Source: Gemmobacter caeruleus (lineage in GTDB: Bacteria; Pseudomonadota; Alphaproteobacteria; Rhodobacterales; Rhodobacteraceae). From it: DNA of 64,000 nucleotides. Below the pieces are notes generated by a model that saw nothing but the letters and a program-made list of their open reading frames with translations, searched no databases and was not told where the DNA came from. The stretch is from the NCBI RefSeq assembly GCF_008271655.1, contig NZ_VKKX01000011.1, positions 1 to 64,000 on the forward strand, written 5' to 3'. The position numbers and the translations under genes are program-made. Shown here piece after piece: positions 18,611 through 27,748 of this stretch (positions within the stretch are counted from its first letter, which is position 1; each line of letters opens with the position of its first letter).

Positions 18611-21465
18611 CACTTGACCTCCGCTTCGGCGCCAGGGCCAGGTTCCAGTTTGTCTTGCATGTCAAAGGCTTCGATATTGGTGGTCTGGCCCGCGCGCACG
18701 GCGATCCGGGTCAGCGACGACAGCGCCAGCATCACCGCGCCCAGCACGGTCAGGAAGACGCCCAGATCGAATAGGGCCGCGGTGGCCAGCTCGAATTCCT
18801 CCAGCGGGCCGATGTGGAAATAGCCGTAATTCGAGGTCATGAAGGGCCGCCCGGCAAACCAGGAACCGATCCCCGTGGCCGCGGCGATCAGCACGCCCGC
18901 GCCGATCAGGCCGTGATAGTCGATCTTCTGGCGCGCGGCGGTCCAGCCAAAGCCCGAGGCCATGTATTGCATGACCAGCGCAATGGCCACGACCAGCCCG
19001 GCGATGAAGCCGCCGCCCGGCACGTTATGGCCGCGCAGGAAGATGTAGATCCCGACAAGGAGCGCGATCGGCAGCATCATCCGCGTCGCGACCACCATCA
19101 TCAGCGGGTGGCGGTCGCCCGCATCGGGCGTATCACTTTTCCAGTTGCGCAGCCGGTCATTGGCCGGGCCGGGCCGCAGGATGGTTTCGGTCAGCGCGAA
19201 GATCAGCGTTGCGGCGATGCCCAGCACGGTGATCTCGCCAAAGGTATCGTAGCCGCGGAAGTCCACCAGGATCACGTTCACCACATTGGTGCCGCCGCCC
19301 AGCGCCTTGGCATTGGCCAGGTGATAATCGGCAATGGTCGGAAAGGCGAAATCGCGCAACATCAGCGCATAGATCAGCGTGCCCACCCCCAGCCCGCCGG
19401 CGCCGGCGATGATCCAGTCGCGGGTCTTGCGCGCGGTGGAGCTGACGGCGGGGGTGTATTTCGGCAGGAAGTTCAGCGACAGCAGCATCAGGATCACCGT
19501 CGCCACCTCGACCGAGATCTGGGTCAGTGCCAGATCGGGGGCCGAAAGATAGGCAAAACCGACCGAGACGATCAGCCCGATCACCCCGATCAGCACCAGC
19601 GTCAGCAGGCGCTGGCGGTGCATCAGCGCCACCCCGAAAGAGGCGACCATCAGCGCGAACCAGCCCGCGGCGGCCACGGGCTCGATCTCTTGCAAGCTGC
19701 GGGTGCCGGGGCTGTGGGTGCCGGTCTGAAAGGCCCAGACCCCGCCCGCCAGAATGGCCAGCGTCGCGACGGCAAGGTATTGGCCAAGCGCGCCGGAATG
19801 CAGGCGGCGGTTCACCCGCGCGGTCAGCGCCGCAAAAGCCTCGATCACCGTATCGAAGATGCGTTTCGCCTCGGGGCGCGGGAAGGCCAGCCAGATGCGG
19901 TCGAATGGGGCATGCAGGCCCAGCAGCACAAGGCCGCCGCCAATGGCGAAAAGCGACATCCACAGCGCCGGGCTTTCCAGCCCGTGCCAGTGCTTGATAT
20001 GGGCATGCACGGTGTCGCCCGTCACCGCGCCGGCGGCGGCATCGACCAGCCAGCCGGCAAAGGTCATCGGCATCAGCCCGATCAGCACGACCAGCACCGC
20101 CAGCAGCGCCGGCGAGGCCCACATGCCGAAGCCGGGGTCATGGGGTTTGTGCGGGTAATCGTCGCGCACCGGCCCCAGGAAGGTATGCGCCACCAGCCGG
20201 AACGAATAGGCGACCGAGAACAGCGCCCCGATCACCGCCAGCGCCGGGATGACCCAGGGGGCGGTATGGGCGGCCTCTTCCAGCATCATTTCCTTGGAGA
20301 GAAAGCCGTTGAAGGGCGGAATGCCCGCCATCGAAAGCCCCGCCACCGTGGCGATGGTAAAGGTGATCGGCATCAGGTGCCGCAGCCCGCCCAGCCGCTT
20401 GATGTCGCGGGTATGGGCCTCGTGATCGACGATGCCCGCGCTCATGAACAGCGCCGCCTTGAAGGTGGCGTGGTTGATGATGTGAAACACCGCCACCGTC
20501 GCCGCCGCCTTGGTGCCAAAGCCCAGCAGCATGGTGATCAGGCCCAGATGCGAGACGGTCGAAAACGCCAGCAGCGCCTTGAGGTCATCCTTGAAGAAGG
20601 CGATCTTGGCGGCCATGACCATGGTGAACAGCCCCGCCGAGGTCACGATCCAGAACCATTCCGGCGTGCCCGCCAGCACCGGCCACATGCGCGCCATCAG
20701 AAAGATGCCGGCCTTCACCATGGTGGCCGAATGCAGATAGGCCGAAACCGGGGTGGGGGCGGCCATGGCATGTGGCAGCCAGAAATGGAACGGGAACTGC
20801 GCCGATTTGGTAAAGGCGCCCAGCAGGATCAGGATCAGCGCCGGCAGATACCAATCGCTTGCCTGAATCTCGGCCTTGTGTTGCAGGATCACCGTCAGGT
20901 CAAAGCTGCCGGCGATCTGACCCAGGATCAGCATCCCCGCGATCATCGCCAGCCCGCCGCCCCCGGTGACGGTCAGCGCCATGCGCGCGCCCTGGCGCCC
21001 CTCGGGCAGGTGTTTCCAGTAGCCGATCAGCAGAAAGGACGACAGCGAGGTCAGTTCCCAGAACACCAGCAGCAGCAGGATGTTGTCCGACAGCACGATC
21101 CCCACCATCGCGCCCTGAAACAGCATCAGATAGGTGTAGAACTGTCCCATCGGATCGCGGTCCGACAGGTAGAACCGGGCATAGAGGATGATGAGAAGCC
21201 CGATCCCCAGGATCAGCCCGGCGAACAGCAGGCCCAGCCCGTCGAGGAAAAAGGTCGCGTTCAGGCCCAGCATCGGCAGCCAGTCGAACCGCGCGGTGAT
21301 CACCTCGCCGCGCAGCACGGCGGGGATGTGCAGGCCCAGTCCGATCAGGGCCAGCAGGGTGACCGATCCGGTCACGGTGGCGCAGGCGGTGCGGCTGACC
21401 CGGATCAGCAAGCCGGGAAGTAGGGCGCCGAGAAAGGGCAGCGCGGCGATCAGGGCAGGGGACAT
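18610..21465 (-). CDS. mnhA: Na+/H+ antiporter MnhA-MnhB fusion subunit
   Basis: The 951-residue protein joins the large NuoL-like MnhA to a C-terminal MnhB domain, the arrangement called PhaAB in rhizobia. MnhA hallmarks are VFWELTSLSSFLLIGYW, SAQFPFHFWLPHAMAAPTPV and HIINHATFKAALFMSAGIVDHE. The MnhB part starts near LMMVVATRMMLPIALLVGIY and contains GHNVPGGGFIAGLV. No separate mnhB gene exists here. Such systems exchange Na+ or K+ for protons and support salt or alkaline pH tolerance. It is the first gene of the operon; its promoter should lie in 21466-21629. Confidence 0.95.
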   Translation of the reverse strand: MSPALIAALPFLGALLPGLLIRVSRTACATVTGSVTLLALIGLGLHIPAVLRGEVITARFDWLPMLGLNATFFLDGLGLLFAGLILGIGLLIILYARFYLSDRDPMGQFYTYLMLFQGAMVGIVLSDNILLLLVFWELTSLSSFLLIGYWKHLPEGRQGARMALTVTGGGGLAMIAGMLILGQIAGSFDLTVILQHKAEIQASDWYLPALILILLGAFTKSAQFPFHFWLPHAMAAPTPVSAYLHSATMVKAGIFLMARMWPVLAGTPEWFWIVTSAGLFTMVMAAKIAFFKDDLKALLAFSTVSHLGLITMLLGFGTKAAATVAVFHIINHATFKAALFMSAGIVDHEAHTRDIKRLGGLRHLMPITFTIATVAGLSMAGIPPFNGFLSKEMMLEEAAHTAPWVIPALAVIGALFSVAYSFRLVAHTFLGPVRDDYPHKPHDPGFGMWASPALLAVLVVLIGLMPMTFAGWLVDAAAGAVTGDTVHAHIKHWHGLESPALWMSLFAIGGGLVLLGLHAPFDRIWLAFPRPEAKRIFDTVIEAFAALTARVNRRLHSGALGQYLAVATLAILAGGVWAFQTGTHSPGTRSLQEIEPVAAAGWFALMVASFGVALMHRQRLLTLVLIGVIGLIVSVGFAYLSAPDLALTQISVEVATVILMLLSLNFLPKYTPAVSSTARKTRDWIIAGAGGLGVGTLIYALMLRDFAFPTIADYHLANAKALGGGTNVVNVILVDFRGYDTFGEITVLGIAATLIFALTETILRPGPANDRLRNWKSDTPDAGDRHPLMMVVATRMMLPIALLVGIYIFLRGHNVPGGGFIAGLVVAIALVMQYMASGFGWTAARQKIDYHGLIGAGVLIAAATGIGSWFAGRPFMTSNYGYFHIGPLEEFELATAALFDLGVFLTVLGAVMLALSSLTRIAVRAGQTTNIEAFDMQDKLEPGPGAEAEVK

Positions 21466-21629
21466 ACCGGGGGCTTATCCGTGTGTTATGGCCGGCTTCC
21501 GGGGCGGGGCGGCGATCTGCTGGTCGGGGCGGTCTGGTCCCATATGGGGCCTTCCCTTCGTGGGTCAAGACTGCTCGGCCTGTCAAGCGGTTACAGGCCG
21601 CGCCCCCGGCGGATATGGCAGCGTTTGCG

Positions 21630-22862
21630 CTAACCCGCGGTCAGGACCGAGCCTTGTTCCAGCAGAAAGCGCTGCGCCAGCGGCACCGCCGCCGCGCCCA
21701 GGCTGCGCGCCTCGGCGCCGATCGTGCCCTCGCGGATCAGCGGGGCGTCGATGCCGGCGAGGTCGAGCTTGTGGAACGCCTCGATCACATGCGCGGTCAA
21801 GCGGGCGCGCATTTCGACCGGCATCCAGCCGTCGATCAGCACCGCGCCCAGTTCCAGCAGCGAACTGGCCGAGAGGATGGCGGCGGCCAGCCCGTTGGCC
21901 GCATCGGTCATCCAGCGTTCCAGCACGGCCTCGCTTGCCTGCCAGCGGGTCGGGGTTTCCCATAGCCCGTCCGAGGGTTCGCCCGCCGCATCCATCGCAT
22001 CGGCCAGCGTCGCCAGCGAGGCGATGCTGATCAGGCGCCGCATCTGCCCGTCCGGGCCGGGCACCGGCATCGGCCCCACGCCCGCGGCATTGCCCGTGCG
22101 GCCGGTGAACAGCTGGCCATTCAGCACCAGCCCGCCCCCGATGAAGGTGCCGCAGTAGAAATACAGGAAATCCTTGGGCTTTTCGCCGGTGCCGAAGACC
22201 AGTTCCGCCCCGCAGGCGGCGGTGGCGTCGTTCTGCACGGTGACCGGCATGCCGGCGATGGCCGAAAGTTCTGTCTGAATGTCGCGTGTGCGCCAGGCGT
22301 CCATCTCGGCCTGGGGGGCACCGATATACTGCACCCAGTTCCACAGCTGAAACGGCATCGCCACGCCCATGCCGGCGATGCGGTCGCGCAGGGCGGGGGG
22401 CAGGGTGGCGGTCAGGGCAGGCAGGGCGTCGGATACAAAGGCCAGCACCGCGTCGGGCGTGGGGTAGCGATAGACCTGCCGCCGCGTCGCGCGCATCGCG
22501 CCGGTGAAATCCACCAGGCTCAGATCGACCGAGCGCCGCCCGATCTTGAGCCCCAGAAAGAACGCGCCATCGGCGGCCAGCGACATCGGCACCGAGGGTT
22601 GGCCGATGCGGCCGCGCTGCGGTTCGCCCTTGGTCAGCAGCCCGTCCTGTTCCAGTGCCCGCATGATGACCGAAACGGTCTGCGCCGAAAGCCCGGTCAT
22701 CCGTGCGATATCGGATTTGGCCAGCGCGCCGTGCTGCCGCACCAAAGTCAGGACAAGGCGTTCGTTATGGGCGCGCATGCCGGACTGGTTCGATCCGCGC
22801 GCGGCCAGCGCGGCGCCGGTTTCGGCGACGGAACGGTCCAGACTGTCTTCGGCACTGCGCAA
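21630..22862 (-). CDS. frcR: ROK-family transcriptional regulator of the sugar locus (FrcR-like)
   Basis: This 410-residue ROK protein has an N-terminal winged helix (LAKSDIARMTGLSAQTVSVIMRALEQDGLL, given in part) and a sugar-kinase-like C-terminal domain with GVAMPFQLW and FYCGTFIGGGLVLNGQLFTG. The classical cysteine-rich zinc motif CGxxGC is not evident. The best start is TTG 22862, preceded by GGAGG seven bases upstream; the first internal ATG (22778) has no ribosome binding site and would cut the N-terminus. It is transcribed with the fucU-like gene, divergent from frcBCAK, which it probably represses in the absence of sugar. Confidence 0.88.
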   Translation of the reverse strand: MRSAEDSLDRSVAETGAALAARGSNQSGMRAHNERLVLTLVRQHGALAKSDIARMTGLSAQTVSVIMRALEQDGLLTKGEPQRGRIGQPSVPMSLAADGAFFLGLKIGRRSVDLSLVDFTGAMRATRRQVYRYPTPDAVLAFVSDALPALTATLPPALRDRIAGMGVAMPFQLWNWVQYIGAPQAEMDAWRTRDIQTELSAIAGMPVTVQNDATAACGAELVFGTGEKPKDFLYFYCGTFIGGGLVLNGQLFTGRTGNAAGVGPMPVPGPDGQMRRLISIASLATLADAMDAAGEPSDGLWETPTRWQASEAVLERWMTDAANGLAAAILSASSLLELGAVLIDGWMPVEMRARLTAHVIEAFHKLDLAGIDAPLIREGTIGAEARSLGAAAVPLAQRFLLEQGSVLTAG

Positions 22863-22916
22863 GGTTTCCTCCCCTTCCTCTGCCTGCCTTGGCGTTTTGC
22901 GGCTGTCGCGGCAAGC

Positions 22917-23363
22917 TCAGCCCGGAGGGGCGCCGGGGCTTTCGCCCCGGATGACACCCTTGCGCAACACCAGATTGCCAAACAGCGCCATCTCGCTGGT
23001 CGCCACGATGGTATGGGCGGCCTGAATGCGCGGATAGAGATCGGCCCCCGCCAGCGGCCGCACCCCGATGCCGCGCGCGGCACAGAGCGCGTCGATCCGG
23101 TCATGGAACGGGCCGCGCTGTGCCGGATCGTTGTTCAGGCTGGCGCGCATCACCGGGGCGGGCACGTCCTCATCCAGCGGCAGCACGGCCAGCACGGCCT
23201 CCAGCACCGCGATGACGCCATGGCCATCGGCGCGGATCAGCCGCCGGGCATGGGCCTGGGCAGGGTAGTTGCCATCGACCAGCGCGATTTCGTCGCCATG
23301 CCCCATCGCGCGCAGGGCAAAGAGAAATTCGGGGCCAAGCAGCGGCGGGATGCCGATCAGCAT
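22917..23363 (-). CDS. RbsD/FucU-family sugar mutarotase
   Basis: These enzymes interconvert alpha and beta anomers or pyranose and furanose forms so that imported sugars reach the right kinase form. The 148-residue protein starts MLIGIPPLLGPEFLFALRAM and has the family blocks MGHGDEIALVDGNYPA and YPRIQAAHTIVATSE. ATG 23363 follows GAAAGG; the longer open frame upstream contains the promoter region. The gene is 54 bases upstream of frcR and divergent from frcB, so it belongs to this sugar uptake module. Confidence 0.88.
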   Translation of the reverse strand: MLIGIPPLLGPEFLFALRAMGHGDEIALVDGNYPAQAHARRLIRADGHGVIAVLEAVLAVLPLDEDVPAPVMRASLNNDPAQRGPFHDRIDALCAARGIGVRPLAGADLYPRIQAAHTIVATSEMALFGNLVLRKGVIRGESPGAPPG

Positions 23364-23451
23364 GATCTTGCCTTTCAGGAAGGGGGTGCCGCCCATTATT
23401 CGGGCGATCCGCGAAAACATGGCGGTCAGATTGCGGCGCGTCGGCGAGTCT

Positions 23452-23487
23452 GTCAATAATAATTCAGACTGATTTATTTATCTTGAC
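23452..23487. promoter_or_regulatory. AT-rich inverted repeat between fucU and frcB, candidate FrcR operator and promoter
   Basis: A strikingly AT-rich block in otherwise GC-rich DNA starts with GTCAA and ends with TTGAC. Inside is an imperfect inverted repeat of AATAATAATTC and GATTTATTTA around AGACT. ROK regulators such as NagC bind AT-rich inverted repeats of this kind. The terminal TTGACG (23483-23488) could also be a -35 element for frcB. This assignment is inference from position and base composition. Confidence 0.5.
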
Positions 23488-23603
23488 GTGAGGCCGGGAA
23501 TCGGGTTTCTGTATCGTCAATCGCGACGGGAGAGGCGGCGCGGTTGCTTTGCGACACAACAGCGACACAGGGGCGATGGCCCCGGTTTCCTTGGGAGGAA
23601 CAC

Positions 23604-24626
23604 ATGAAACTGAAAGCGAAAGCCCTGGTGGGCGTGGCTGGTCTTGCGCTGCTTTCGGCGGCTCCGGCGATGGCGGAGGGCGTTTCGGCCTGCCTGATCA
23701 CCAAGACCGACACCAACCCCTTCTTCGTCAAGATGAAGGAAGGTGCCGAGGCCAAGGCGGCCGAACTGGGTGTCACGCTGAAATCCTATGCCGGCAAGAT
23801 CGACGGCGACCATGAATCGCAAGTGGCCGCGATCGAGGCCTGCATCGCCGATGGCGCCAAGGGCATCCTGCTGACCGCGTCGGACACCAAGGCCATCGTC
23901 GATTCGGTCAAGGCCGCCCGCGATGCCGGCCTGCTGGTGATCGCACTGGATACCCCGCTGGATCCGATCGACGCCGCCGACGCGACCTTTGCCACCGACA
24001 ACTTCCAGGCGGGTCTGCTGATCGGCCAATGGGCCAAGGCCACGATGGGCGACGCGGCGGCCAATGCCAAGATCGCGCTGCTTGACCTTGCCATTTCGCA
24101 GCCCTCGGTCGATGTGATGCGCGACCAGGGCTTCCTCCAGGGCTTTGGCGTCGATCTGGCCGACCCGAACAAATGGGGCGACGAGACCGATCCGCGCATC
24201 GTCGGCAACGAAGTCACCTCGGGCAACGAGGAAGGCGGCCTGAAGGCAATGGAAACCCTGCTGGCCAAGGATCCCGAGATCAATCTGGTCTACACGATCA
24301 ACGAACCGTCGGCCGCCGGTGCCTTTGAGGCGCTCAAGGCCGTGGGCCGCGAAAAGGACGTGCTGATCGTGTCGGTCGATGGCGGCTGCCCGGGCGTTGC
24401 CAATGTGAAGGACGGCGTGATCGGTGCCACCTCGCAGCAATATCCGCTGCTGATGGCGTCGAAGGGCATCGAGGCGATCGCCGCCTACGCCAAGGACGGC
24501 ACCAAGCCGGCCCCGACCGAAGGCAAGGCCTTCTTCGACACCGGCGTCGCGCTGATCACCGACAAGCCGGCCGCCGGGGTGGAGTCGATCGACACCGCCA
24601 AGGGCACCGAACTGTGCTGGGGCTGA
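23604..24626 (+). CDS. frcB: Sugar ABC transporter periplasmic binding protein FrcB
   Basis: FrcB binds fructose, and in Sinorhizobium also ribose and mannose, in the periplasm for the FrcCA transporter. The 340-residue precursor has a signal peptide cleaved near AMAEG. Its type I binding fold shows [19 protein letters not shown] near the N-terminus and [18 protein letters not shown] for sugar contacts. ATG 23604 follows TTGGGAGGAACAC. It is the first gene of frcBCAK. Substrate is inferred from gene order and family; ribose or another sugar remains possible. Confidence 0.9.
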   Translation: MKLKAKALVGVAGLALLSAAPAMAEGVSACLITKTDTNPFFVKMKEGAEAKAAELGVTLKSYAGKIDGDHESQVAAIEACIADGAKGILLTASDTKAIVDSVKAARDAGLLVIALDTPLDPIDAADATFATDNFQAGLLIGQWAKATMGDAAANAKIALLDLAISQPSVDVMRDQGFLQGFGVDLADPNKWGDETDPRIVGNEVTSGNEEGGLKAMETLLAKDPEINLVYTINEPSAAGAFEALKAVGREKDVLIVSVDGGCPGVANVKDGVIGATSQQYPLLMASKGIEAIAAYAKDGTKPAPTEGKAFFDTGVALITDKPAAGVESIDTAKGTELCWG

Positions 24627-24667
24627 TCCGCGCTTGATTGCGGAACCAAACTGACAAATCCTGCATC

Positions 24668-24691
24668 AAGGGCGGCCATCGCGCCGCCCTT
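24668..24691 (+). terminator. Stem-loop between frcB and frcC
   Basis: A perfect 9-base stem (AAGGGCGGC with GCCGCCCTT) with a 6-base loop lies 41 bases after the frcB stop. There is no T-run after it. Such hairpins behind binding-protein genes typically stabilise the upstream mRNA or attenuate read-through, giving more binding protein than membrane components. Confidence 0.75.
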
Positions 24692-24748
24692 GTCACAAGC
24701 GGCAGTGCCAGCATGCGCGGTGCCTGCCGAGATCGGGGGAATGTGACC

Positions 24749-25822
24749 ATGGCATCTGACACCAAGGCCGCGACCAGTTTCGAAGAGGGGCTTAAGGGCG
24801 CCTCTGAAAAGGTCGCCGAATTTCATGAAGACAAGGGCGCGCTGAAGCGCCTGCAACACTGGCTGCACCAGACGCCTTCGGCCGTGCCGATGATCGTGCT
24901 GGTCGTGGCGCTGATCATCTTTGGTCTGCTGTCGCCCAACTTCTTCAAGGCGACCACGCTTTCGACCATCCTGCAACAGATCGCCATCGTGGGCATCATC
25001 GGCTGTGCGCAGTCGATCGTGGTGCTGACCGCGGGGATCGACCTGTCGGTGGGCGCGATCGCGGTCTTCTCGTCGGTGCTGATGGGGCAGATGACCTTTC
25101 GCTATGGCATTCCGGCGCCGCTCTCGATCCTGATCGGGCTGGGGCTGGGCACGGCCATGGGCTTTATCAATGGCTGGCTGGTGGCCAAGGTCAAATTGCC
25201 CCCCTTCATCGTGACGCTGGGCACCTGGCAGATCCTGCTGGCCTCGAACTTCATCTTTTCGGCGAACGAAACCATCCGGTCCTCCGACATCGCCGCCCAG
25301 GCGCCGGCGCTGCAATTCTGGGGCAACGCCATCCAGCCGGGCGGGGTCAAGGTGCTGTATGCGGTGTTCCTCATGGTCGCGCTGGTGGCGATCATGGCCT
25401 ATGTGCTGCGCCAGACCGCCTGGGGCCGCCACGTCTATGCCGTGGGCGACGATCCCGATGCGGCGGAACTGGCGGGGGTGCAGACCAAACGCATCCTGAT
25501 CCAGGTCTATGCGCTGGCCGGCCTGTTCTGCGCCATCGCGGGCTGGGTGATGATCGGCCGCTTCGGCTCGGTCTCGCCGACGGCCTCGACCGGGCAACTG
25601 GGCAATATCCAGTCCATCACCGCGGTGGTGATCGGCGGGATCAGCCTGTTCGGCGGGCGCGGTTCCATCGTGGGGATGTTCTTTGGCGCGCTGATCGTGG
25701 GCGTCTTTGAAATGGGCCTCAAGATGGTCGGCACCGACCCGCAATGGACCTTCTTCCTCATCGGCCTGCTCATCATCCTCGCCGTGGCGGTGGATCAATG
25801 GATCAGAAAGGCATCGGCATGA
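24749..25822 (+). CDS. frcC: Sugar ABC transporter permease FrcC
   Basis: FrcC is the membrane subunit of a ribose/fructose-type (CUT2) importer. The 357-residue protein has a soluble N-terminus of about 45 residues and then about ten membrane segments. Family blocks are VVLTAGIDLSVGAI, FIVTLGTWQILLA and VYAVGDDPDAAELAGV, the last being the cytoplasmic coupling loop. ATG 24749 follows GGGGGA; the frame is open further upstream without a better start. It overlaps frcA by ATGA. Confidence 0.93.
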   Translation: MASDTKAATSFEEGLKGASEKVAEFHEDKGALKRLQHWLHQTPSAVPMIVLVVALIIFGLLSPNFFKATTLSTILQQIAIVGIIGCAQSIVVLTAGIDLSVGAIAVFSSVLMGQMTFRYGIPAPLSILIGLGLGTAMGFINGWLVAKVKLPPFIVTLGTWQILLASNFIFSANETIRSSDIAAQAPALQFWGNAIQPGGVKVLYAVFLMVALVAIMAYVLRQTAWGRHVYAVGDDPDAAELAGVQTKRILIQVYALAGLFCAIAGWVMIGRFGSVSPTASTGQLGNIQSITAVVIGGISLFGGRGSIVGMFFGALIVGVFEMGLKMVGTDPQWTFFLIGLLIILAVAVDQWIRKASA

Positions 25823-26613
25823 CCGTTCAGTATTCGGGGGAACCCATCCTCAAGGGCCGCGGTCTGGTCAAGCGCTATGGCAAGGTCACCGCACTCGACC
25901 ATTGTGATTTCGATCTCTATCCGGGCGAGATCCTGGCGGTGATCGGCGACAATGGCGCCGGCAAATCCTCGCTCATCAAGGCGCTGTCGGGGGCCGTGCA
26001 ACCGGATGAGGGCGAGATCACGCTGGAGGGCAAGCCGGTGCATTTCGGCAGCCCGCTGGAGGCGCGCGCCTATGGCATCGAATGCGTCTATCAGACGCTG
26101 GCCATGTCGCCCGCCCTGTCGATCGCCGACAACATGTTCATGGGCCGCGAATTGCGCAAGCCCGGGGTCATGGGCAGCCTGTTCCGCCAGCTTGACCGCC
26201 CCGCGATGGAGAAATTCGCGCGGGAAAAGCTGAACGAGCTGGGCCTGATGACGATCCAGAACATCAACCAGCCGGTCGAGACGCTTTCGGGCGGGCAGCG
26301 GCAGGGCGTGGCGGTGGCGCGGGCGGCGGCCTTCGGGTCCAAGGTGGTGATCCTGGACGAGCCGACGGCGGCGCTTGGCGTCAAGGAAAGCCGCCGCGTG
26401 CTGGAACTGATCCGCGATGTGCGGTCGCGCGGGATCCCGATCATCCTGATCAGCCACAACATGCCGCATGTGTTCGAGGTCGCCGACCGCATCCACATTC
26501 ACCGGCTGGGCAAGCGGCTTTGTGTCATCAAGCCGGGCGATTATTCGATGTCCGACGCGGTGGCCTTCATGACCGGGGCCAAGCTGCCCGAAGGCGTGAC
26601 GGAAGACGCATGA
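25819..26613 (+). CDS. frcA: Sugar ABC transporter ATPase FrcA (single-domain)
   Basis: The 264-residue protein is the ATPase of the importer. It shows Walker A GDNGAGKSS, signature LSGGQRQGVAVARA, Walker B VVILDEPTAALG and the switch His in LISHNMPHV. Most CUT2 ATPases (RbsA type) have two nucleotide-binding domains; this one has a single domain like Sinorhizobium FrcA, so it should work as a homodimer. Stop-start overlaps couple it to frcC and frcK. Confidence 0.94.
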   Translation: MTVQYSGEPILKGRGLVKRYGKVTALDHCDFDLYPGEILAVIGDNGAGKSSLIKALSGAVQPDEGEITLEGKPVHFGSPLEARAYGIECVYQTLAMSPALSIADNMFMGRELRKPGVMGSLFRQLDRPAMEKFAREKLNELGLMTIQNINQPVETLSGGQRQGVAVARAAAFGSKVVILDEPTAALGVKESRRVLELIRDVRSRGIPIILISHNMPHVFEVADRIHIHRLGKRLCVIKPGDYSMSDAVAFMTGAKLPEGVTEDA

Positions 26614-27215
26614 CACCCGAGGCCCTGGCAGAGGAAATCCGCCGGAGGGCTGCGGGGCAGGGGCGGTTCATCACCGCCCTTGCCGGCCCGCCGGGCGCGG
26701 GCAAATCCACCCTCGCCGCGGCGGTGGTCGCGGCGCTTGGGCCGGGCGCGCGGGTCGTGCCGATGGACGGGTTCCACCTGGACAATCCGGTGCTGGCCGC
26801 GCGCGGGATTCTGGCGCGCAAGGGATGCCCCGAAAGTTTCGACGCGGCGGGGTTCGTGCATCTGCTCCACCGTCTGCGACACGAGGCAGAGGTGGCGATC
26901 CCGGTCTTTGACCGCCACCTGGATCTTGCCCGCGCGGGCGGCGATGTGGTCCGCGCCGAGGATCGCCTTCTGGTGGTCGAGGGCAATTACCTGCTGCTCG
27001 ATGCCGCGCCCTGGCGGGACGGGCGGGCGGTCTATGACCTGACCGTGGCGCTTGACGTGCCCGAGGCCGAACTGGAACGCCGGTTGATCCGCCGCTGGCT
27101 GGATCACGGCTTCGCCCCCGATCAGGCCCGCGACAAGGCGCTGTCGAACGACATTCCCAATGCCCGCCGCGTGCTGCGGGACAGCGGCCCGGCCGAGATC
27201 GTGATCCGCCACTGA
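26610..27215 (+). CDS. frcK: FrcK-like P-loop kinase
   Basis: This 201-residue protein resembles the uridine/pantothenate-kinase-like group, with GPPGAGKST at residues 26-34, the acidic PMDGFHLDN segment and VVEGNYLLLD. In Sinorhizobium meliloti frcK follows frcBCA and is thought to act on the imported sugar. Here the ATG overlaps the frcA stop, giving the same order. Phosphorylation of the imported sugar is the likely role; the substrate is not shown by the sequence. Confidence 0.85.
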   Translation: MTPEALAEEIRRRAAGQGRFITALAGPPGAGKSTLAAAVVAALGPGARVVPMDGFHLDNPVLAARGILARKGCPESFDAAGFVHLLHRLRHEAEVAIPVFDRHLDLARAGGDVVRAEDRLLVVEGNYLLLDAAPWRDGRAVYDLTVALDVPEAELERRLIRRWLDHGFAPDQARDKALSNDIPNARRVLRDSGPAEIVIRH

Positions 27216-27280
27216 CCGCGTGCGCCCCTTGCCATCGGTCGCCTGTCGCCGCATGAAGGGACAAGCGGAAAGGGGGCACC

Positions 27281-27748
27281 ATGACACCGGAATTGCGGGT
27301 TCTGTGGGAAGACTGGGCCGATCGCGCCCTGCCGCTGCCCAGCTATGAAACGCCCGGCGCGGCAGGGGCCGACCTGCGCGCCAACCTGCCCGAACCCGAC
27401 CGTGCGAGCGGGGTCACCCTGGCCCCGATGGAGCGGCGGATCGTGCCGACCGGCATCCGGGTGGAGATCCCGGCCGGATACGAGATGCAGGTGCGCCCCC
27501 GGTCGGGGCTGGCGCTGAAGCATGGCATCACCCTGCCCAATACCCCCGGCACCATCGACAGTGATTATCGCGGCCCGCTGGGCGTGGCGCTGATCAATCT
27601 GGGGGCCGAGCCCTATACCGTCCAGCATGGCGACCGGATCGCGCAGATGATCGTGGCCCCGGTGGTGCAGGTGCGCTTTGCCGTGGTGGAACACCTGTCC
27701 GAGACCGCGCGCGGCAGCGGCGGCTTTGGCTCTACCGGCAAGCGCTGA
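27281..27748 (+). CDS. dut: Deoxyuridine 5'-triphosphate nucleotidohydrolase
   Basis: Dut hydrolyses dUTP to dUMP and pyrophosphate, keeping uracil out of DNA. The 155-residue protein contains the five trimeric dUTPase motifs: [43 protein letters not shown] and the C-terminal [15 protein letters not shown] 27281 follows AGGGGG. Its TGA shares a base with the next gene's ATG, coupling the two. Confidence 0.97.
   Translation: MTPELRVLWEDWADRALPLPSYETPGAAGADLRANLPEPDRASGVTLAPMERRIVPTGIRVEIPAGYEMQVRPRSGLALKHGITLPNTPGTIDSDYRGPLGVALINLGAEPYTVQHGDRIAQMIVAPVVQVRFAVVEHLSETARGSGGFGSTGKR

Noticed and set aside
18814..21423. An 869-codon open frame opposite mnhAB
   Set aside because: It is an antisense shadow of the antiporter subunit with no recognisable domain.
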